From contig JAHCLG010000001.1 of NCBI GenBank assembly GCA_026125385.1, forward strand, positions 158,490-222,489: 64,000 nt of DNA. The letters are read 5' to 3'. Position numbers and translations under genes: made by a program. Source of the stretch: Legionellales bacterium (lineage in GTDB: Bacteria; Pseudomonadota; Gammaproteobacteria; JAHCLG01). Every line of letters starts with the position of its first letter. Positions within the stretch are counted from its first letter, which is position 1. The notes beneath the pieces were generated by a model that was given only the letters and a program-made list of their open reading frames with translations, searched no databases and was not told the DNA's origin. Below, one piece after another: positions 18,479-28,138 of this stretch.

Positions 18479-20415
18479 TGGATAATCATTATGTTCAACA
18501 ATGCCAGGATGCGTTTAGTCCTCAGGGTTTGTTAGCGACGAAATTAGATTTTTATACGCCGCGCGCAGAACAAAGCCAAATGGCACTTGCTATTGCAAAA
18601 ACCATTACCACAAAAACCGATTTGGTGTGTGAAGCAGGAACTGGCATTGGCAAAACCTTTGCTTATCTCGTACCTGCTTTGCTCGCGCAAAAAAAAATAG
18701 TGGTTGCTACCGCAAGTAAAAATTTACAAGATCAATTATTTTTTCGCGATTTACCGAAAATATTAAGAGTAGTAGGGCGTCCGATAAAAATTGCGTTACT
18801 AAAAGGTCGTAATAATTATTTATGCCATCAGCGATTAAAACAATTTAAACACGATCGCGATTTTTTAATCCAAGATCATTTACCGAAATTGCAAGCCATC
18901 GAACAATGGGCGTTAACCAGTCGCGATGGTGATTTAAGTATGTGTCGTCTGGTTGAGCCGAATGATAGCGTTTGGCCATTGATCACCAGCAACAGTGATA
19001 ATTGTCTTGGTCAAGAATGTGAATTTTTTCAGCAATGTTGTGTGTTAAAAGCGCGTCGCCAAGCATTAGCTGCCGATGTGGTGGTGATTAATCAACATTT
19101 ATTATGCGCCGATTTGGTGTTACGTGATGAAGGTTTTGGTGAATTGTTGCCTGGAGCAGATGTGATTATTGTTGATGAAGCGCATCATTTACCCGATATT
19201 GCCAATCAATTTTTTGGTGAACGTTTAAGTTCATGGCAAATTCAAGAAATCATCCAAGATACCTTGAAAGAATATCAACTGCAGGCTCGCGATCAACAAT
19301 CTCTGGCACAGGCGGTTGAACAACTTTCACAAGCCATTATTCACTTGCGGCAACAGTTAGGCACGCAATCGTATCGCAAACCGTGGCGAGATATTTTAAA
19401 AGACCAAGCATTACAGTCAGGATTTCAACGTCTTCTCGATAACGTAACTGTTTTGCATCAACAGTTAGAAAAGGTTGCTGCTCGCAGTGCCATATTTCAT
19501 CAATTAACTCAACGTGTCAGTCAACAAAAAAATCTTTTGCAGCGTTTTTTTGACAAAGTCAGCGAGGGGATAATTTTATGGATGGAAAATTTTCAACGTA
19601 CTTTTCACTTGCACGCCTCACCACTCACCATTGCCACAGCATTTCAACAGTTAAAGTCCAGCTTAAATGCGACTTGGATCTTTACTTCCGCAACCCTGAG
19701 TGTTAAACATAATTTTAATCATTTCCAACAGCAACTTGGCATTGAACATGCGCCCACCTTATTATTAAACAGTCCATATCCCTATGCGAAACAAGTTTTG
19801 TGTTATATACCAAGCAATATTCCTGAACCGCGTTCGCCGCATTTTTTAGATTATTTTATTCAACACATTAAAGAAGTCGTCAATATTTCACGCGGACGTG
19901 CCTTTGTATTATTCACCAGTCATGACTCTTTGCAGTATGTGGCGAAAAAATTAAAATTAACGATTTCTTTTCCTTTATTTGTGCAAGGTCAATTACCTAA
20001 AGCAGAATTACTAAATGAATTTATTCACTCAAAAAATGGTGTTTTGCTGGGAACTTATAGTTTTTGGCATGGCGTGGATGTGCGTGGCGATGCCTTAAGT
20101 TGTGTCATCATTGAAAAATTACCGTTTGCCTCACCTGGCGATCCGCTGTTGCAAGCAAAATTAAATGCCTTGGAGGCTCAAGGAAAGCAACCTTTTCACG
20201 AACAGCAGTTGCCACAAGCGGTGATCCAATTTAAGCAAGGATTTGGGCGCTTAATTCGTGATGCCACCGATCGCGGTATTTTTATGATAGCGGATGTGCG
20301 AATTGTGACTCAATGGTACGGCAAAGCTTTTTTAAACAGTTTACCTACGATTCCACGCACGCGCAAAATTGAAGATGTGAAACAATTTTTTCAAGAGACT
20401 ACGCATGAAGCTTAA
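18478..20415 (+). CDS. yoaA: DinG/YoaA-family iron-sulfur DNA helicase
   Basis: A superfamily 2 (XPD-like) 5'-3' helicase of 645 residues, close to the usual YoaA length of about 636. Walker A is GTGIGKT (residues 54-60). The DEAH box lies in IIVDEAHHLPD near 233. Four cysteines between about 159 and 189 (the C-x-G-x-E-C...CC pattern) should hold the [4Fe-4S] cluster. C-terminal motif VI is QGFGRLIRD. In Escherichia coli, YoaA works with the polymerase chi subunit in repair at stalled forks and tsaB is its neighbour, as here. It overlaps tsaB by 11 nt. DinG is the alternative paralogue; the context favours YoaA. Confidence 0.9.
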   Translation: MDNHYVQQCQDAFSPQGLLATKLDFYTPRAEQSQMALAIAKTITTKTDLVCEAGTGIGKTFAYLVPALLAQKKIVVATASKNLQDQLFFRDLPKILRVVGRPIKIALLKGRNNYLCHQRLKQFKHDRDFLIQDHLPKLQAIEQWALTSRDGDLSMCRLVEPNDSVWPLITSNSDNCLGQECEFFQQCCVLKARRQALAADVVVINQHLLCADLVLRDEGFGELLPGADVIIVDEAHHLPDIANQFFGERLSSWQIQEIIQDTLKEYQLQARDQQSLAQAVEQLSQAIIHLRQQLGTQSYRKPWRDILKDQALQSGFQRLLDNVTVLHQQLEKVAARSAIFHQLTQRVSQQKNLLQRFFDKVSEGIILWMENFQRTFHLHASPLTIATAFQQLKSSLNATWIFTSATLSVKHNFNHFQQQLGIEHAPTLLLNSPYPYAKQVLCYIPSNIPEPRSPHFLDYFIQHIKEVVNISRGRAFVLFTSHDSLQYVAKKLKLTISFPLFVQGQLPKAELLNEFIHSKNGVLLGTYSFWHGVDVRGDALSCVIIEKLPFASPGDPLLQAKLNALEAQGKQPFHEQQLPQAVIQFKQGFGRLIRDATDRGIFMIADVRIVTQWYGKAFLNSLPTIPRTRKIEDVKQFFQETTHEA

Positions 20416-21073
20416 TATTTTAGCCATCGAAACGTCCACAGATGCCTGCTCTGTGGCACTGGCGCAAGGACATGACATTCAGGAAATATTTAATCTTGCT
20501 CCACAACAACATGCAAAAATTATCTTACCGCTAATCGAAGAATTATTAAAACGCACAAAAGTAACTCGCCAACAATTAGATGCTATTGCATTTGGACGTG
20601 GACCTGGGAGTTTTACGGGCTTACGGTTAGGCGCAGGAATAGCACAGGGCCTAGCGTTTGGATTAACTCTTCCCGTGATAGGTGTATCAAGTTTACAGGC
20701 CTTAGCGCGATTGGCTTATCGTGAATTTCAAGCTAAAAATACCCTTGCTGCGATTGATGCGCGCAAGGGGGAAATTTATTTAGCCCAGTTTCAGGAAAAC
20801 AATCAACAGATGAATTTTATTACAGAAGAAATTTTATCTGCCCCACAATTGCCGGCGATAGATACGAGTCAAACCTGGCATGTAGTAGGAAGTGGCTTTG
20901 ATCATTATCAACCACAACTGCTCACACCAAACCCACAGTTGATTTATCATCCTGACTGTTATCCTCATGCGCAAGACGTGGCTAAAATTGCGTTAGAAAA
21001 AATTATTCGAGGGGAGGCGGGTGATCCTGCAAACGCACAACCCGTTTATTTGCGAAATAAAGTGACCGATTAG
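20405..21073 (+). CDS. tsaB: tRNA threonylcarbamoyladenosine biosynthesis protein TsaB
   Basis: A 222-residue ASKHA-fold protein. ILAIETSTDACSVAL at the N-terminus and GRGPGSFTGLRLG (about 63-75) are TsaB signatures. TsaB is the non-catalytic partner that scaffolds TsaD, with TsaE, to make the essential t6A37 modification of ANN-decoding tRNAs. It overlaps yoaA by 11 nt, and a DUF1853 gene follows after 10 nt, so the four genes from fdxA look like one operon. The length is near the usual 220-235. Confidence 0.94.
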   Translation: MKLNILAIETSTDACSVALAQGHDIQEIFNLAPQQHAKIILPLIEELLKRTKVTRQQLDAIAFGRGPGSFTGLRLGAGIAQGLAFGLTLPVIGVSSLQALARLAYREFQAKNTLAAIDARKGEIYLAQFQENNQQMNFITEEILSAPQLPAIDTSQTWHVVGSGFDHYQPQLLTPNPQLIYHPDCYPHAQDVAKIALEKIIRGEAGDPANAQPVYLRNKVTD

Positions 21074-21083
21074 GACATCTTAA

Positions 21084-21956
21084 GTGGAAACGCTATTATC
21101 TCAATTAGCGCAATTTAATCATAAGATTGTACGGGATTTAGTTTGGCTGTTAATCAGCCCTAATTTATTAGATGACACGCGCCACTCAGTAATTTTACCG
21201 CAACGCTGGGGTGAAACAATTTTTTATGAAAATAAAGTGTGGTTACAACAACTCGATCGCGATCCGGGCTTACTTATTAATTTTTTAAATCAATATCCCA
21301 CTCAACGCTTGGGATTATATTTTGAAAATTTACTGCATTTTCTGCTTCAACAGTTATCGTGTTTTACGTTAATCAATCAGCACTGGCAATATCATTATCA
21401 GGGAAAAACCTTAGGAGAGTTAGATTTTTTATGGTTCGATCATCGAGATCGACAATATTACCATGTCGAAACGGCGGTGAAATATTATTTACATCACGGA
21501 AAAACGGGACAATTGCGATATTTTATCGGTCCCGCTAAAAAAGATACACTGCAAAAAAAATTATCGCATTTACTGAAACAACAATTACCCTTTATTCGCT
21601 TTTATCCCGAAGCAGAAATATTTCACTCTAAAATTTTATTAAAAGGTTATTTATTTTATCATCAAAATCGTTTTCCCAAACGATCTCTATTGATTAATCC
21701 TCAACACTCACAGGCGACTTGGTATCGTTTTCAGCAGGATAGCATGCCATGGGAAACGCTATCATCCTCATGTTGGTGTGTGTTAAACCGTTTGGAATGG
21801 TTGACGCCTTTTTATCTCACAGATGAAACACCGTATTTTTCTGCGGATATTATTGCAGAGCAGGTAAAACAATGGCTACAGGATTATCAAGAACCGGTAT
21901 TATTATGTGAAATACTTTCATCGCGTTTACACTTTATTGTTCCCAAGCAGTGGTAG
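21084..21956 (+). CDS. DUF1853 family protein
   Basis: A 290-residue protein with the family opening VRDLVWLLISPNLLD. GELDFLW (near residues 112-118) followed by HVETAVKYYL resembles the D-x(n)-E-x-K active site of PD-(D/E)XK nucleases, which is inference. No experimental function is known to me. The start is GTG at 21084, with AGGA 8 nt upstream and 10 nt after tsaB; no better ATG is available at the conserved N-terminus. It converges on the next gene with 7 bp between the stops. Confidence 0.78.
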   Translation: METLLSQLAQFNHKIVRDLVWLLISPNLLDDTRHSVILPQRWGETIFYENKVWLQQLDRDPGLLINFLNQYPTQRLGLYFENLLHFLLQQLSCFTLINQHWQYHYQGKTLGELDFLWFDHRDRQYYHVETAVKYYLHHGKTGQLRYFIGPAKKDTLQKKLSHLLKQQLPFIRFYPEAEIFHSKILLKGYLFYHQNRFPKRSLLINPQHSQATWYRFQQDSMPWETLSSSCWCVLNRLEWLTPFYLTDETPYFSADIIAEQVKQWLQDYQEPVLLCEILSSRLHFIVPKQW

Positions 21957-21963
21957 ACGTCAT

Positions 21964-22428
21964 TCATTCATCACAGGTTATAATGCAATTATTTGGATTT
22001 TCACAATATACCCAAGTTGTGGCGTTTAGGTTTTGATTATCATTAAATTTGCAGTTTTTCACACTAGTTCCAGCAGCACCAACGATGGTTAATTTTCCGG
22101 CTGAATCGGAACGAGGGAAATCACAACTTATTTGCACATTCACTCCAAGACCGGGAACATCATTAGAAATCATGGCACTCACACTTGAATATTGTTGAGC
22201 TTGTTTCACCGACTGATTAAATAATTCTTGAGGATCTTCTTTTTTAGGTGATGAAAAAGGCTCGACTAACCACTGCTCATCACCAATAAATGTCGGTTCC
22301 GTGACACTAAATGCGACTAATTTTTGAAACGATGGGCATTGCAGCGTTAGTTGGGCAGCAAGGGTATTTTGAAACATCAGTGTGCTCACTATCAACATAG
22401 GTATCATTATCGCTTTTATTGTTCTCAT
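21964..22428 (-). CDS. Small secreted protein of unknown function
   Basis: 154 residues. The N-terminus (MRTIKAIMIPMLIVSTLMF...TLAA) is a typical Sec signal peptide with likely cleavage near residue 25. The mature part has six or seven cysteines spread through the chain (QCPS, SCDFP, VKNCKF, VYCENPNNCIITCDE), so disulfide bonding in the periplasm or outside is plausible. It is not a lipoprotein: no Cys follows the cleavage site. I do not recognise a family. It is transcribed alone, with no operon partner. Confidence 0.65.
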   Translation of the reverse strand: MRTIKAIMIPMLIVSTLMFQNTLAAQLTLQCPSFQKLVAFSVTEPTFIGDEQWLVEPFSSPKKEDPQELFNQSVKQAQQYSSVSAMISNDVPGLGVNVQISCDFPRSDSAGKLTIVGAAGTSVKNCKFNDNQNLNATTWVYCENPNNCIITCDE

Positions 22429-22520
22429 GATACTAATCCCATCTAAATGATATGTTTAAAGTAAAGATTGACCTACTTTAAGATTAGTCTACTCAGACAA
22501 AAATTCCAGTCTTAGCGTAC

Positions 22521-24098
22521 TTAAAACCGCTCAATATTAGCTTCTTGCCAGGCGCGACGCATTGACTCGGGAATATTTCCTGCGATCAATTCACCGGGCT
22601 GAAGAAATTGATAAATTTCATCAAAATGTTTAACCGTAGAATGATCAAGGCGACGATAGACATAACCCGGATGCATTTCTTTTACGGTTTTACAGCCAGT
22701 GGCACCGAGCACTTCTAAAAAACTCTCGATTGTTTGGCGATGATAATTCGCTACTTTCGGGGCTTTGTCATCAATATCTAACGCGTACATTAATTTAGGA
22801 TCTTGGGTGGTGATACCCGTCGGGCAACGATTACTGTTGCATCGTAATGATTGCACACAGCCTAACGAAAATAACATGGCGCGTGCGGCATTGCATAAAT
22901 CCGCACCCATGGCTATTTTGCTGAGCATATCAAACCCTGAGGTAATTTTTCCGCTACAAATAATTTTTAATTTATCGCGTAAATTCATGCCGACTAAACA
23001 ATTTTGCGCAAACACTAAGGCATCGTTTAAAGGCGTTCCAATAAAATCGACAAATTCCACGGGGGCAGCACCCGTTCCACCTTCAGAGCCATCGATGGTA
23101 ATGAAGTCGGGAAAAATTTGGGTTTCGAGCATGGCTTTACAAATTGCGATAAATTCCCGACGATGTCCTATACATAATTTAAATCCTACAGGTTTTCCTG
23201 TTGCTGCTTCTCGCAAGGTTTGTACGAATTCCAATAATCCGCGTGGCGAAGAAAATGTCGAATGTGCTGGTGGAGAAATAGCATCTTCATGGGCGGCAAG
23301 GCCACGAATTTCTGCAATTTCTTGAGAAACTTTTGCTGCTGGTAAAATGCCGCCATGAGCCGGTTTAGCACCTTGAGACAATTTAATTTCAATCATTTTA
23401 ACCGCGGGATGTTGAGATTTTTCGCTAAATTTTGCTAAATCAAATTGGCCATTTGCCCCACGACAACCGAAATATCCTGTACCAATTTGCCAAATAATAT
23501 CGCCACCTTCTTGCAAATGGTATGGGCTTAAACCGCCTTCACCGGTGTTGTGAGCAAAATTACCGAGCTTAGCTCCCCGATTTAATGCACGCACGGCATT
23601 TTTACTGATTGCGCCAAAACTCATCGCAGAAATATTTAAGCGCGACGCCGAGTAGGGTTGTGAGCATTGGTGATTACCAATCATGATCCGTGCTTCACTG
23701 CGATCGACTTTTTGCGGAGCCAAGGAATGATTTACCGATTCATAGCCATCACTATAGACATTACGTTGAGTGCCAAATGGTAAGGTATCGGTAATTCCTT
23801 CGGAACGTTGGTAAATCAAATTACGGATTTCATCGCTAAAGGGCGTGCCACTTTGATTGGTTTCAATAAAATATTGTTGGATTTGCGGACGCACGCGAAT
23901 TAATAAATAGCGAAAATGACCGAGTACCGGATAATTGCGCAGAATATTTCGTTCAACTTGTAAAATATCATAAATGCCCAAACAAAAAAGTGGGATGAGT
24001 ACCATTAAAGAATAAAGGATACCTTGCCAGAAATAAGCAACACTCAACACGCCAGCAAAAATAATGAAACTGTAGAGCCAAAATAGTTTGCGATACAT
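22521..24098 (-). CDS. FMN-binding glutamate synthase-family protein (GltB-like)
   Basis: A 525-residue protein of the GltB central/FMN domain type. Two hydrophobic segments at residues 6-45 anchor it to the membrane. The body follows the glutamate synthase FMN/iron-sulfur domain (AMSFGAISKNAVRALNRGA, GGEGGLSPYH-like region, IDGSEGGTGAAP) and has the cysteine cluster LGCVQSLRCNSNRCPTGI for a [3Fe-4S] centre. It lacks the amidotransferase domain, so it is not a complete glutamate synthase. Related stand-alone proteins are widely annotated as FMN-binding glutamate synthase family, with the reaction generally unknown. A good GGAG site lies 7 nt before ATG 24098. It is a single gene. Confidence 0.82.
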   Translation of the reverse strand: MYRKLFWLYSFIIFAGVLSVAYFWQGILYSLMVLIPLFCLGIYDILQVERNILRNYPVLGHFRYLLIRVRPQIQQYFIETNQSGTPFSDEIRNLIYQRSEGITDTLPFGTQRNVYSDGYESVNHSLAPQKVDRSEARIMIGNHQCSQPYSASRLNISAMSFGAISKNAVRALNRGAKLGNFAHNTGEGGLSPYHLQEGGDIIWQIGTGYFGCRGANGQFDLAKFSEKSQHPAVKMIEIKLSQGAKPAHGGILPAAKVSQEIAEIRGLAAHEDAISPPAHSTFSSPRGLLEFVQTLREAATGKPVGFKLCIGHRREFIAICKAMLETQIFPDFITIDGSEGGTGAAPVEFVDFIGTPLNDALVFAQNCLVGMNLRDKLKIICSGKITSGFDMLSKIAMGADLCNAARAMLFSLGCVQSLRCNSNRCPTGITTQDPKLMYALDIDDKAPKVANYHRQTIESFLEVLGATGCKTVKEMHPGYVYRRLDHSTVKHFDEIYQFLQPGELIAGNIPESMRRAWQEANIERF

Positions 24099-24274
24099 GA
24101 TGTAATCTCCTGCTGATAACCTGCAACAACTTTCTTGCTGTGAATAAAACTTTTTAAAATGCGGTTATTGTGGCACAAAAATTCACTGAAATAACTAAAT
24201 AATTTTTTCATTACAGAGAGGACTTGCAGCGCAATAATTTAGATTATATCGTTGAACTCAAAAAAGTATCCTAA

Positions 24275-25513
24275 TTATTTTGTCGGTTCTGCATTAGGAT
24301 TTACAATTTTATGCTTTCCCGAGGCATGACGAGCGCGTCTTTCAACATCGATATATTTATCCGTTATTGCACTTGATCCATGTCCGGCATCATCGCGCAC
24401 ATGTTCACGCGGACGAATTTTAACATCCTCTGAAATTCCAGTATGGCGTAGCCAATGCACCGTTGCAGCCGTTAATTGATTAGCGTCGTCGATAAAACCA
24501 TCAGCGCGTAATTGCTCTATACTGCAATCAAAACAATATTGTACGATACTGCGAATTTGTCGGGTGCTGGTGATAGGACCACCACCACCACGTTGCTTAA
24601 ATAAGAGTGGGGTATTTTCGGCGATGCTAGGATAGGGTGGAAGTCCTAAACTTTGACGATAACGTTTTAACGCTGCCAACATCGCATCACTCACCACAAT
24701 ACTACGTTCTTTATTGCCTTTACCCACGGTTTTAAACCACCAATGCTGATCGCTGTCTTGATAAAAATCGCCCATGGTCGGTTGCCATCGCGCACTGGCA
24801 GCTAATTCTGAAATTCGCAAATATAAACTGTATAACGCATTCATAATAAATAAAGTGCGCTCATGTTGTTGAGGGTTGTCGTGCGCTAATTTTTCTGCGG
24901 TTTCAATCACATAAATCCATTGTAATTCCGATAAACGACGAATGGGTGATTGCGCGTGTTGTTTGCGAATAAATTTACTTTTTTGGCGAATTTGAGCCAC
25001 AGGATTCGCGGTGATAGCATCTTCTTGAATTAAAAATTGATAAAAACTGCTAAGCACCGCAAACAGCGCTTGTAAGGCTTTTTGGGAAAATTGATATTGG
25101 GTAATGTTGGCCTGCAAACCCTGGCGAGCTTCTACTTTACTAATACTCGCAACAAAGGGTCGCCACTGAGGATTCGGCAGGCGATTTCCCGCGTCATCAA
25201 TAAATCGCGAGACGTGTTTAGCGGTGATCCAGCTGAGCGGTGGATGTTGGCAAAATTCTATAAACGCTTCGATATCACTGCGTTTTAACGTTAATATCGA
25301 CTGTTGTCGAATCACCCATGCCCATTGCAGCAAACGTTCGAGATCGCGACGATAGGCGTTAAACGTGGCCTCGCTGCCGCGATAGGCATGTAAAAAATCT
25401 AAGGCTAATTGAAATTCACGCCTATAGAATTGCGCCAAAGAAGGAATATTTTCGGGATGACGCGTAAAAAATTGCAAGGAATCAAAAAGCGGAGTGAGCA
25501 CTATTTCGTTCAT
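24275..25513 (-). CDS. Tyrosine recombinase (phage-integrase family)
   Basis: 412 residues with a complete catalytic set: Arg in LRISELAAS (about 228), Lys in GKGNKER (about 264), the H-x-x-R box in HWLRHTGIS (about 353), a later His in GHGSS and the nucleophile Tyr in DKYIDVE (about 385). It is longer than XerC/XerD (about 300), with an extended N-terminal SAM-like core-binding region. No phage, transposon or att-like repeat was seen nearby. Its start lies 1 nt from the stop of the upstream MFS gene on the same strand, so the two should be cotranscribed. This suggests a resident chromosomal recombinase or a domesticated remnant; the target site is unknown. Confidence 0.88.
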   Translation of the reverse strand: MNEIVLTPLFDSLQFFTRHPENIPSLAQFYRREFQLALDFLHAYRGSEATFNAYRRDLERLLQWAWVIRQQSILTLKRSDIEAFIEFCQHPPLSWITAKHVSRFIDDAGNRLPNPQWRPFVASISKVEARQGLQANITQYQFSQKALQALFAVLSSFYQFLIQEDAITANPVAQIRQKSKFIRKQHAQSPIRRLSELQWIYVIETAEKLAHDNPQQHERTLFIMNALYSLYLRISELAASARWQPTMGDFYQDSDQHWWFKTVGKGNKERSIVVSDAMLAALKRYRQSLGLPPYPSIAENTPLLFKQRGGGGPITSTRQIRSIVQYCFDCSIEQLRADGFIDDANQLTAATVHWLRHTGISEDVKIRPREHVRDDAGHGSSAITDKYIDVERRARHASGKHKIVNPNAEPTK

Positions 25514-25514
25514 A

Positions 25515-26795
25515 TTAATGATGATTACCCCTCTTAGGAATTTTAATCAATAGACTAATGAGCGCCGATAGTAAAAAGGCGAGGGGAATAATACTCAATG
25601 CATGAGTAAAATTCATGGTGGCGGGACTCGATTCAGACAGTAGTGCTCCGACAATTAAATGAAAAATGGCCGCACTTAAAGTAATGATCATATTGGTAAC
25701 AGCGACACCCGTACCAGCAATATTCTTAGGTACTAATTCATTAAAAATTTTCCACACCACGACTTGTGCACTTGAAAATATACCAAATAAAAATAATGAA
25801 AAAAAAACATTATGGTTAATATGGCTGGGAAAATAAATTAATATTATTGCGTTTGCCGCAGCAAAAAGTGAAAAGAAAAAAATTAACCGACGGTACCAGT
25901 GGATCCGATCGGCTATCCAGCCGATGAATGGTGAGCCAATTGCCCAGCCCAAAAATAAGAGTAAAATGCCCCAAGAACTTTGTCGACGGGTTAGGTGATA
26001 AGTTTGCTGTAAAAAACTAATGCCCCAGAGTCCTGCAAAAATTGAAGTGGGCAAATAATATAAACTGCCTACAATACCATTTAAAACAACGCCCTGACGC
26101 AAATAACGTAGTGGATTCCAGCGGGAAAATAAGGTTTTATTGAGATTAAATAATTGAATTAATTGTTGATAAATCCTGATAAACTCTAATTTAATTAAAC
26201 TTTTTTCTTGTGCTCTGTGCAATAATAACCGAGACGAAATGAGCAATACGATGACCAGTAATAAACAAAATAAAGCAATAGCACCATAAATAAAATGCCA
26301 GGGAATATAATGCATTATATAAGCAGTAATCATTTGCATGCTGGCAGCAGTGAGCGTACCCAGTGCGATGGTAATAGCGGCAATGGTAGTAAAATAACGC
26401 TCATGCAAATAACATTTAGCAAAATAGAGTACACCAATAAACGAAAATGCCGAAAAAGCACCAATAAAAAATCGCCATAACAACGCTAACCACGCTTGCT
26501 GGCTAAACGTAAATAATGAAAAGAACATAGTACACGCTAAAATAGATAGACAAAAAATAGTAATAAAATCGTAACGATCCAGCAAAATTCCTGCGGGAAT
26601 TTGCATGATGACATAGCCGACATAAAAAGCTGAACCCATGGCTCCAATACCAAAAGGCGTGGTGTGATATTGCTGCATGAGCGCTACTACCACTAGGCTT
26701 GGGGAAATGCGAAAAAAATAATCCAAGCAATAAAATATAATACTACACGTTAAAATGGTATAAATGGCTAACGGGTAGCGTTGATTTGCTCGCAT
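25515..26795 (-). CDS. MFS transporter
   Basis: A 426-residue major facilitator protein with about 12 hydrophobic segments. The loop after helix 2 carries a motif A-like G-I-L-L-D-R-Y-D, and GWIADRIHWYRR sits at the equivalent position in the second half. The substrate is not evident; family members of this kind in related bacteria are usually annotated only as MFS. The frame opens at a TTG at 26819, but the -10 box at 26827 would put transcription start at about 26820, so the ATG at 26795 is the better start. It is followed after 1 nt by the recombinase gene. Confidence 0.85.
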   Translation of the reverse strand: MRANQRYPLAIYTILTCSIIFYCLDYFFRISPSLVVVALMQQYHTTPFGIGAMGSAFYVGYVIMQIPAGILLDRYDFITIFCLSILACTMFFSLFTFSQQAWLALLWRFFIGAFSAFSFIGVLYFAKCYLHERYFTTIAAITIALGTLTAASMQMITAYIMHYIPWHFIYGAIALFCLLLVIVLLISSRLLLHRAQEKSLIKLEFIRIYQQLIQLFNLNKTLFSRWNPLRYLRQGVVLNGIVGSLYYLPTSIFAGLWGISFLQQTYHLTRRQSSWGILLLFLGWAIGSPFIGWIADRIHWYRRLIFFFSLFAAANAIILIYFPSHINHNVFFSLFLFGIFSSAQVVVWKIFNELVPKNIAGTGVAVTNMIITLSAAIFHLIVGALLSESSPATMNFTHALSIIPLAFLLSALISLLIKIPKRGNHH

Positions 26796-26826
26796 AGGCT
26801 TTTGCAGTGGTAAACTCAAAAACCGT

Positions 26827-26854
26827 ATTATACGCGTAACTTGCCTTACAAGAA
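26827..26854 (-). promoter_or_regulatory. Candidate sigma-70 promoter of the MFS-recombinase unit
   Basis: On the minus strand a perfect TATAAT sits about 32 nt before the chosen ATG, with a weak TTCTTG 16 nt further upstream. Confidence 0.38.
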
Positions 26855-26931
26855 AATTTTTTTAGTGACTTCCCTTAAAGAGTAATAGTCGCTAGACTGT
26901 GGCTCAATGAATTGATTGCGAGAATAACGTC

Positions 26932-27291
26932 ATGTCAAGCATAGACTATAGCTTACTTGCCGAACAATTCCTAAGCGGTGTTTGGGAATGGCAGCCACAA
27001 GAATCCTGTTTAACAAAATATTTGGGCGATAACCATCAGTTAAATGAATTAAAATTACTGGAGGATGAAAAGGGTAATCTTACGACAGAATTCAAAGATG
27101 CGATTTTACAGTTGTTAGGTAAAGACGTAACGTCTGCTGTTGTGGGTCCTTTTGGAGACGAAGATTTTTTTTATGGCACCGATTATGATGGTACTACTAG
27201 TTATTTTCTCCAACTTTACCAAGTTTCTGAGTCTGTTTTACAACAATTAAGCACTCAGCTTGAAATTGAAATTCATGAAATCGAGGAATAA
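26932..27291 (+). CDS. Hypothetical protein, 119 residues
   Basis: A small acidic protein with no signal peptide, membrane segment or motif that I recognise. It begins MSSIDYSLLAEQFLSGVWEW and ends in an acidic tail. ATG 26932 is the only good start. It lies 3 nt upstream of murI on the same strand and is probably cotranscribed with it, which says nothing certain about its role. It is likely real because it fills the gap and is spaced like an operon gene. Confidence 0.65.
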   Translation: MSSIDYSLLAEQFLSGVWEWQPQESCLTKYLGDNHQLNELKLLEDEKGNLTTEFKDAILQLLGKDVTSAVVGPFGDEDFFYGTDYDGTTSYFLQLYQVSESVLQQLSTQLEIEIHEIEE

Positions 27292-27294
27292 GCT

Positions 27295-28113
27295 ATGTCA
27301 CTAGCACCGATTGGTGTGTTTGATTCAGGAGTAGGTGGACTAACCGTGTTAAAAGCGCTGGAAGCCACACTTCCCTGTGAAAAATTTATTTATTTGGGTG
27401 ATACGGCACGCTTACCTTATGGCATTAAAAGCGAACACACCGTACAAGTTTATAGTGAACAAATCACTCGTTTTTTATTACAACATCAGATTAAACTGTT
27501 GGTCATCGCCTGTAATACGGCATCGAGTTTAGCCTTAGACTATTTACAACATCAATTTCCAGATTTAATGATTGTGGGTGTGGTAAAACCTGGCGCTTTG
27601 TATGCGGCTCAACAATCTCGCAGTCATCATTTAGGAATTTTAGCAACCGAAGCGACTATTCGCGCCGGCGGGTATCAACGCGAAATTTTAAACCATAATC
27701 CACAGGCTGTGATCAATACGTGTAGTTGTGGAATGCTCGTTGCTCTAGCTGAGGAAGGTTGGCATTTTGATGAGGTGAGTATTGCTGTCGCCAAAAAATA
27801 TTTAGAACCGATGTTTGCAGAGGATAATGCGATTGATACCTTAGTCTTAGGCTGCACGCATTTTCCGTTACTGAAACCCGCCATTAATCACGTCTTATCT
27901 AGCGATGTGCAATTAATCGATTCCGCAGAAGTCACCGCTCAAACGGTTGCTGAATTATTAAAACAACATCAGTTACAACACCCCCATCAGCAAAATCAAC
28001 TAGAACATTCACAATTTTTTGTAACCGATTCTCCAGAACGTTTTGCCAAAATCAGCGAGCGCTTTTTAGGCCGTGCCTTGCGCGTAGAACAAGTACAGTG
28101 GATTGATTTATAA
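27295..28113 (+). CDS. murI: Glutamate racemase
   Basis: A 272-residue cofactor-independent racemase that makes D-glutamate for peptidoglycan. VFDSGVGGLTVL (residues about 8-19), GDTARLPYG (about 35-43) and the two catalytic cysteines in ACNTASS (Cys73) and LGCTHFPLL (about 186) are all present. The segment around residues 143-152 reads TCSCGMLVALAEEG where many homologues have CPLFVPLVEEG, a local divergence outside the catalytic cysteines. It follows the 119-residue gene by 3 nt, and a GNAT gene follows after 25 nt. Confidence 0.94.
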   Translation: MSLAPIGVFDSGVGGLTVLKALEATLPCEKFIYLGDTARLPYGIKSEHTVQVYSEQITRFLLQHQIKLLVIACNTASSLALDYLQHQFPDLMIVGVVKPGALYAAQQSRSHHLGILATEATIRAGGYQREILNHNPQAVINTCSCGMLVALAEEGWHFDEVSIAVAKKYLEPMFAEDNAIDTLVLGCTHFPLLKPAINHVLSSDVQLIDSAEVTAQTVAELLKQHQLQHPHQQNQLEHSQFFVTDSPERFAKISERFLGRALRVEQVQWIDL

Positions 28114-28138
28114 TTACTGATTTTAGAAGGAAAATCCC

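Noticed and set aside
22765..23325. 186-residue frame opposite the GltB-like gene
   Set aside because: Antisense shadow of a well-supported gene, with no ribosome site and no recognisable domain.
24275..25513. Recombinase as a sign of a prophage or integrative element
   Set aside because: No phage, conjugation, tRNA or att-like direct repeat was found around it.
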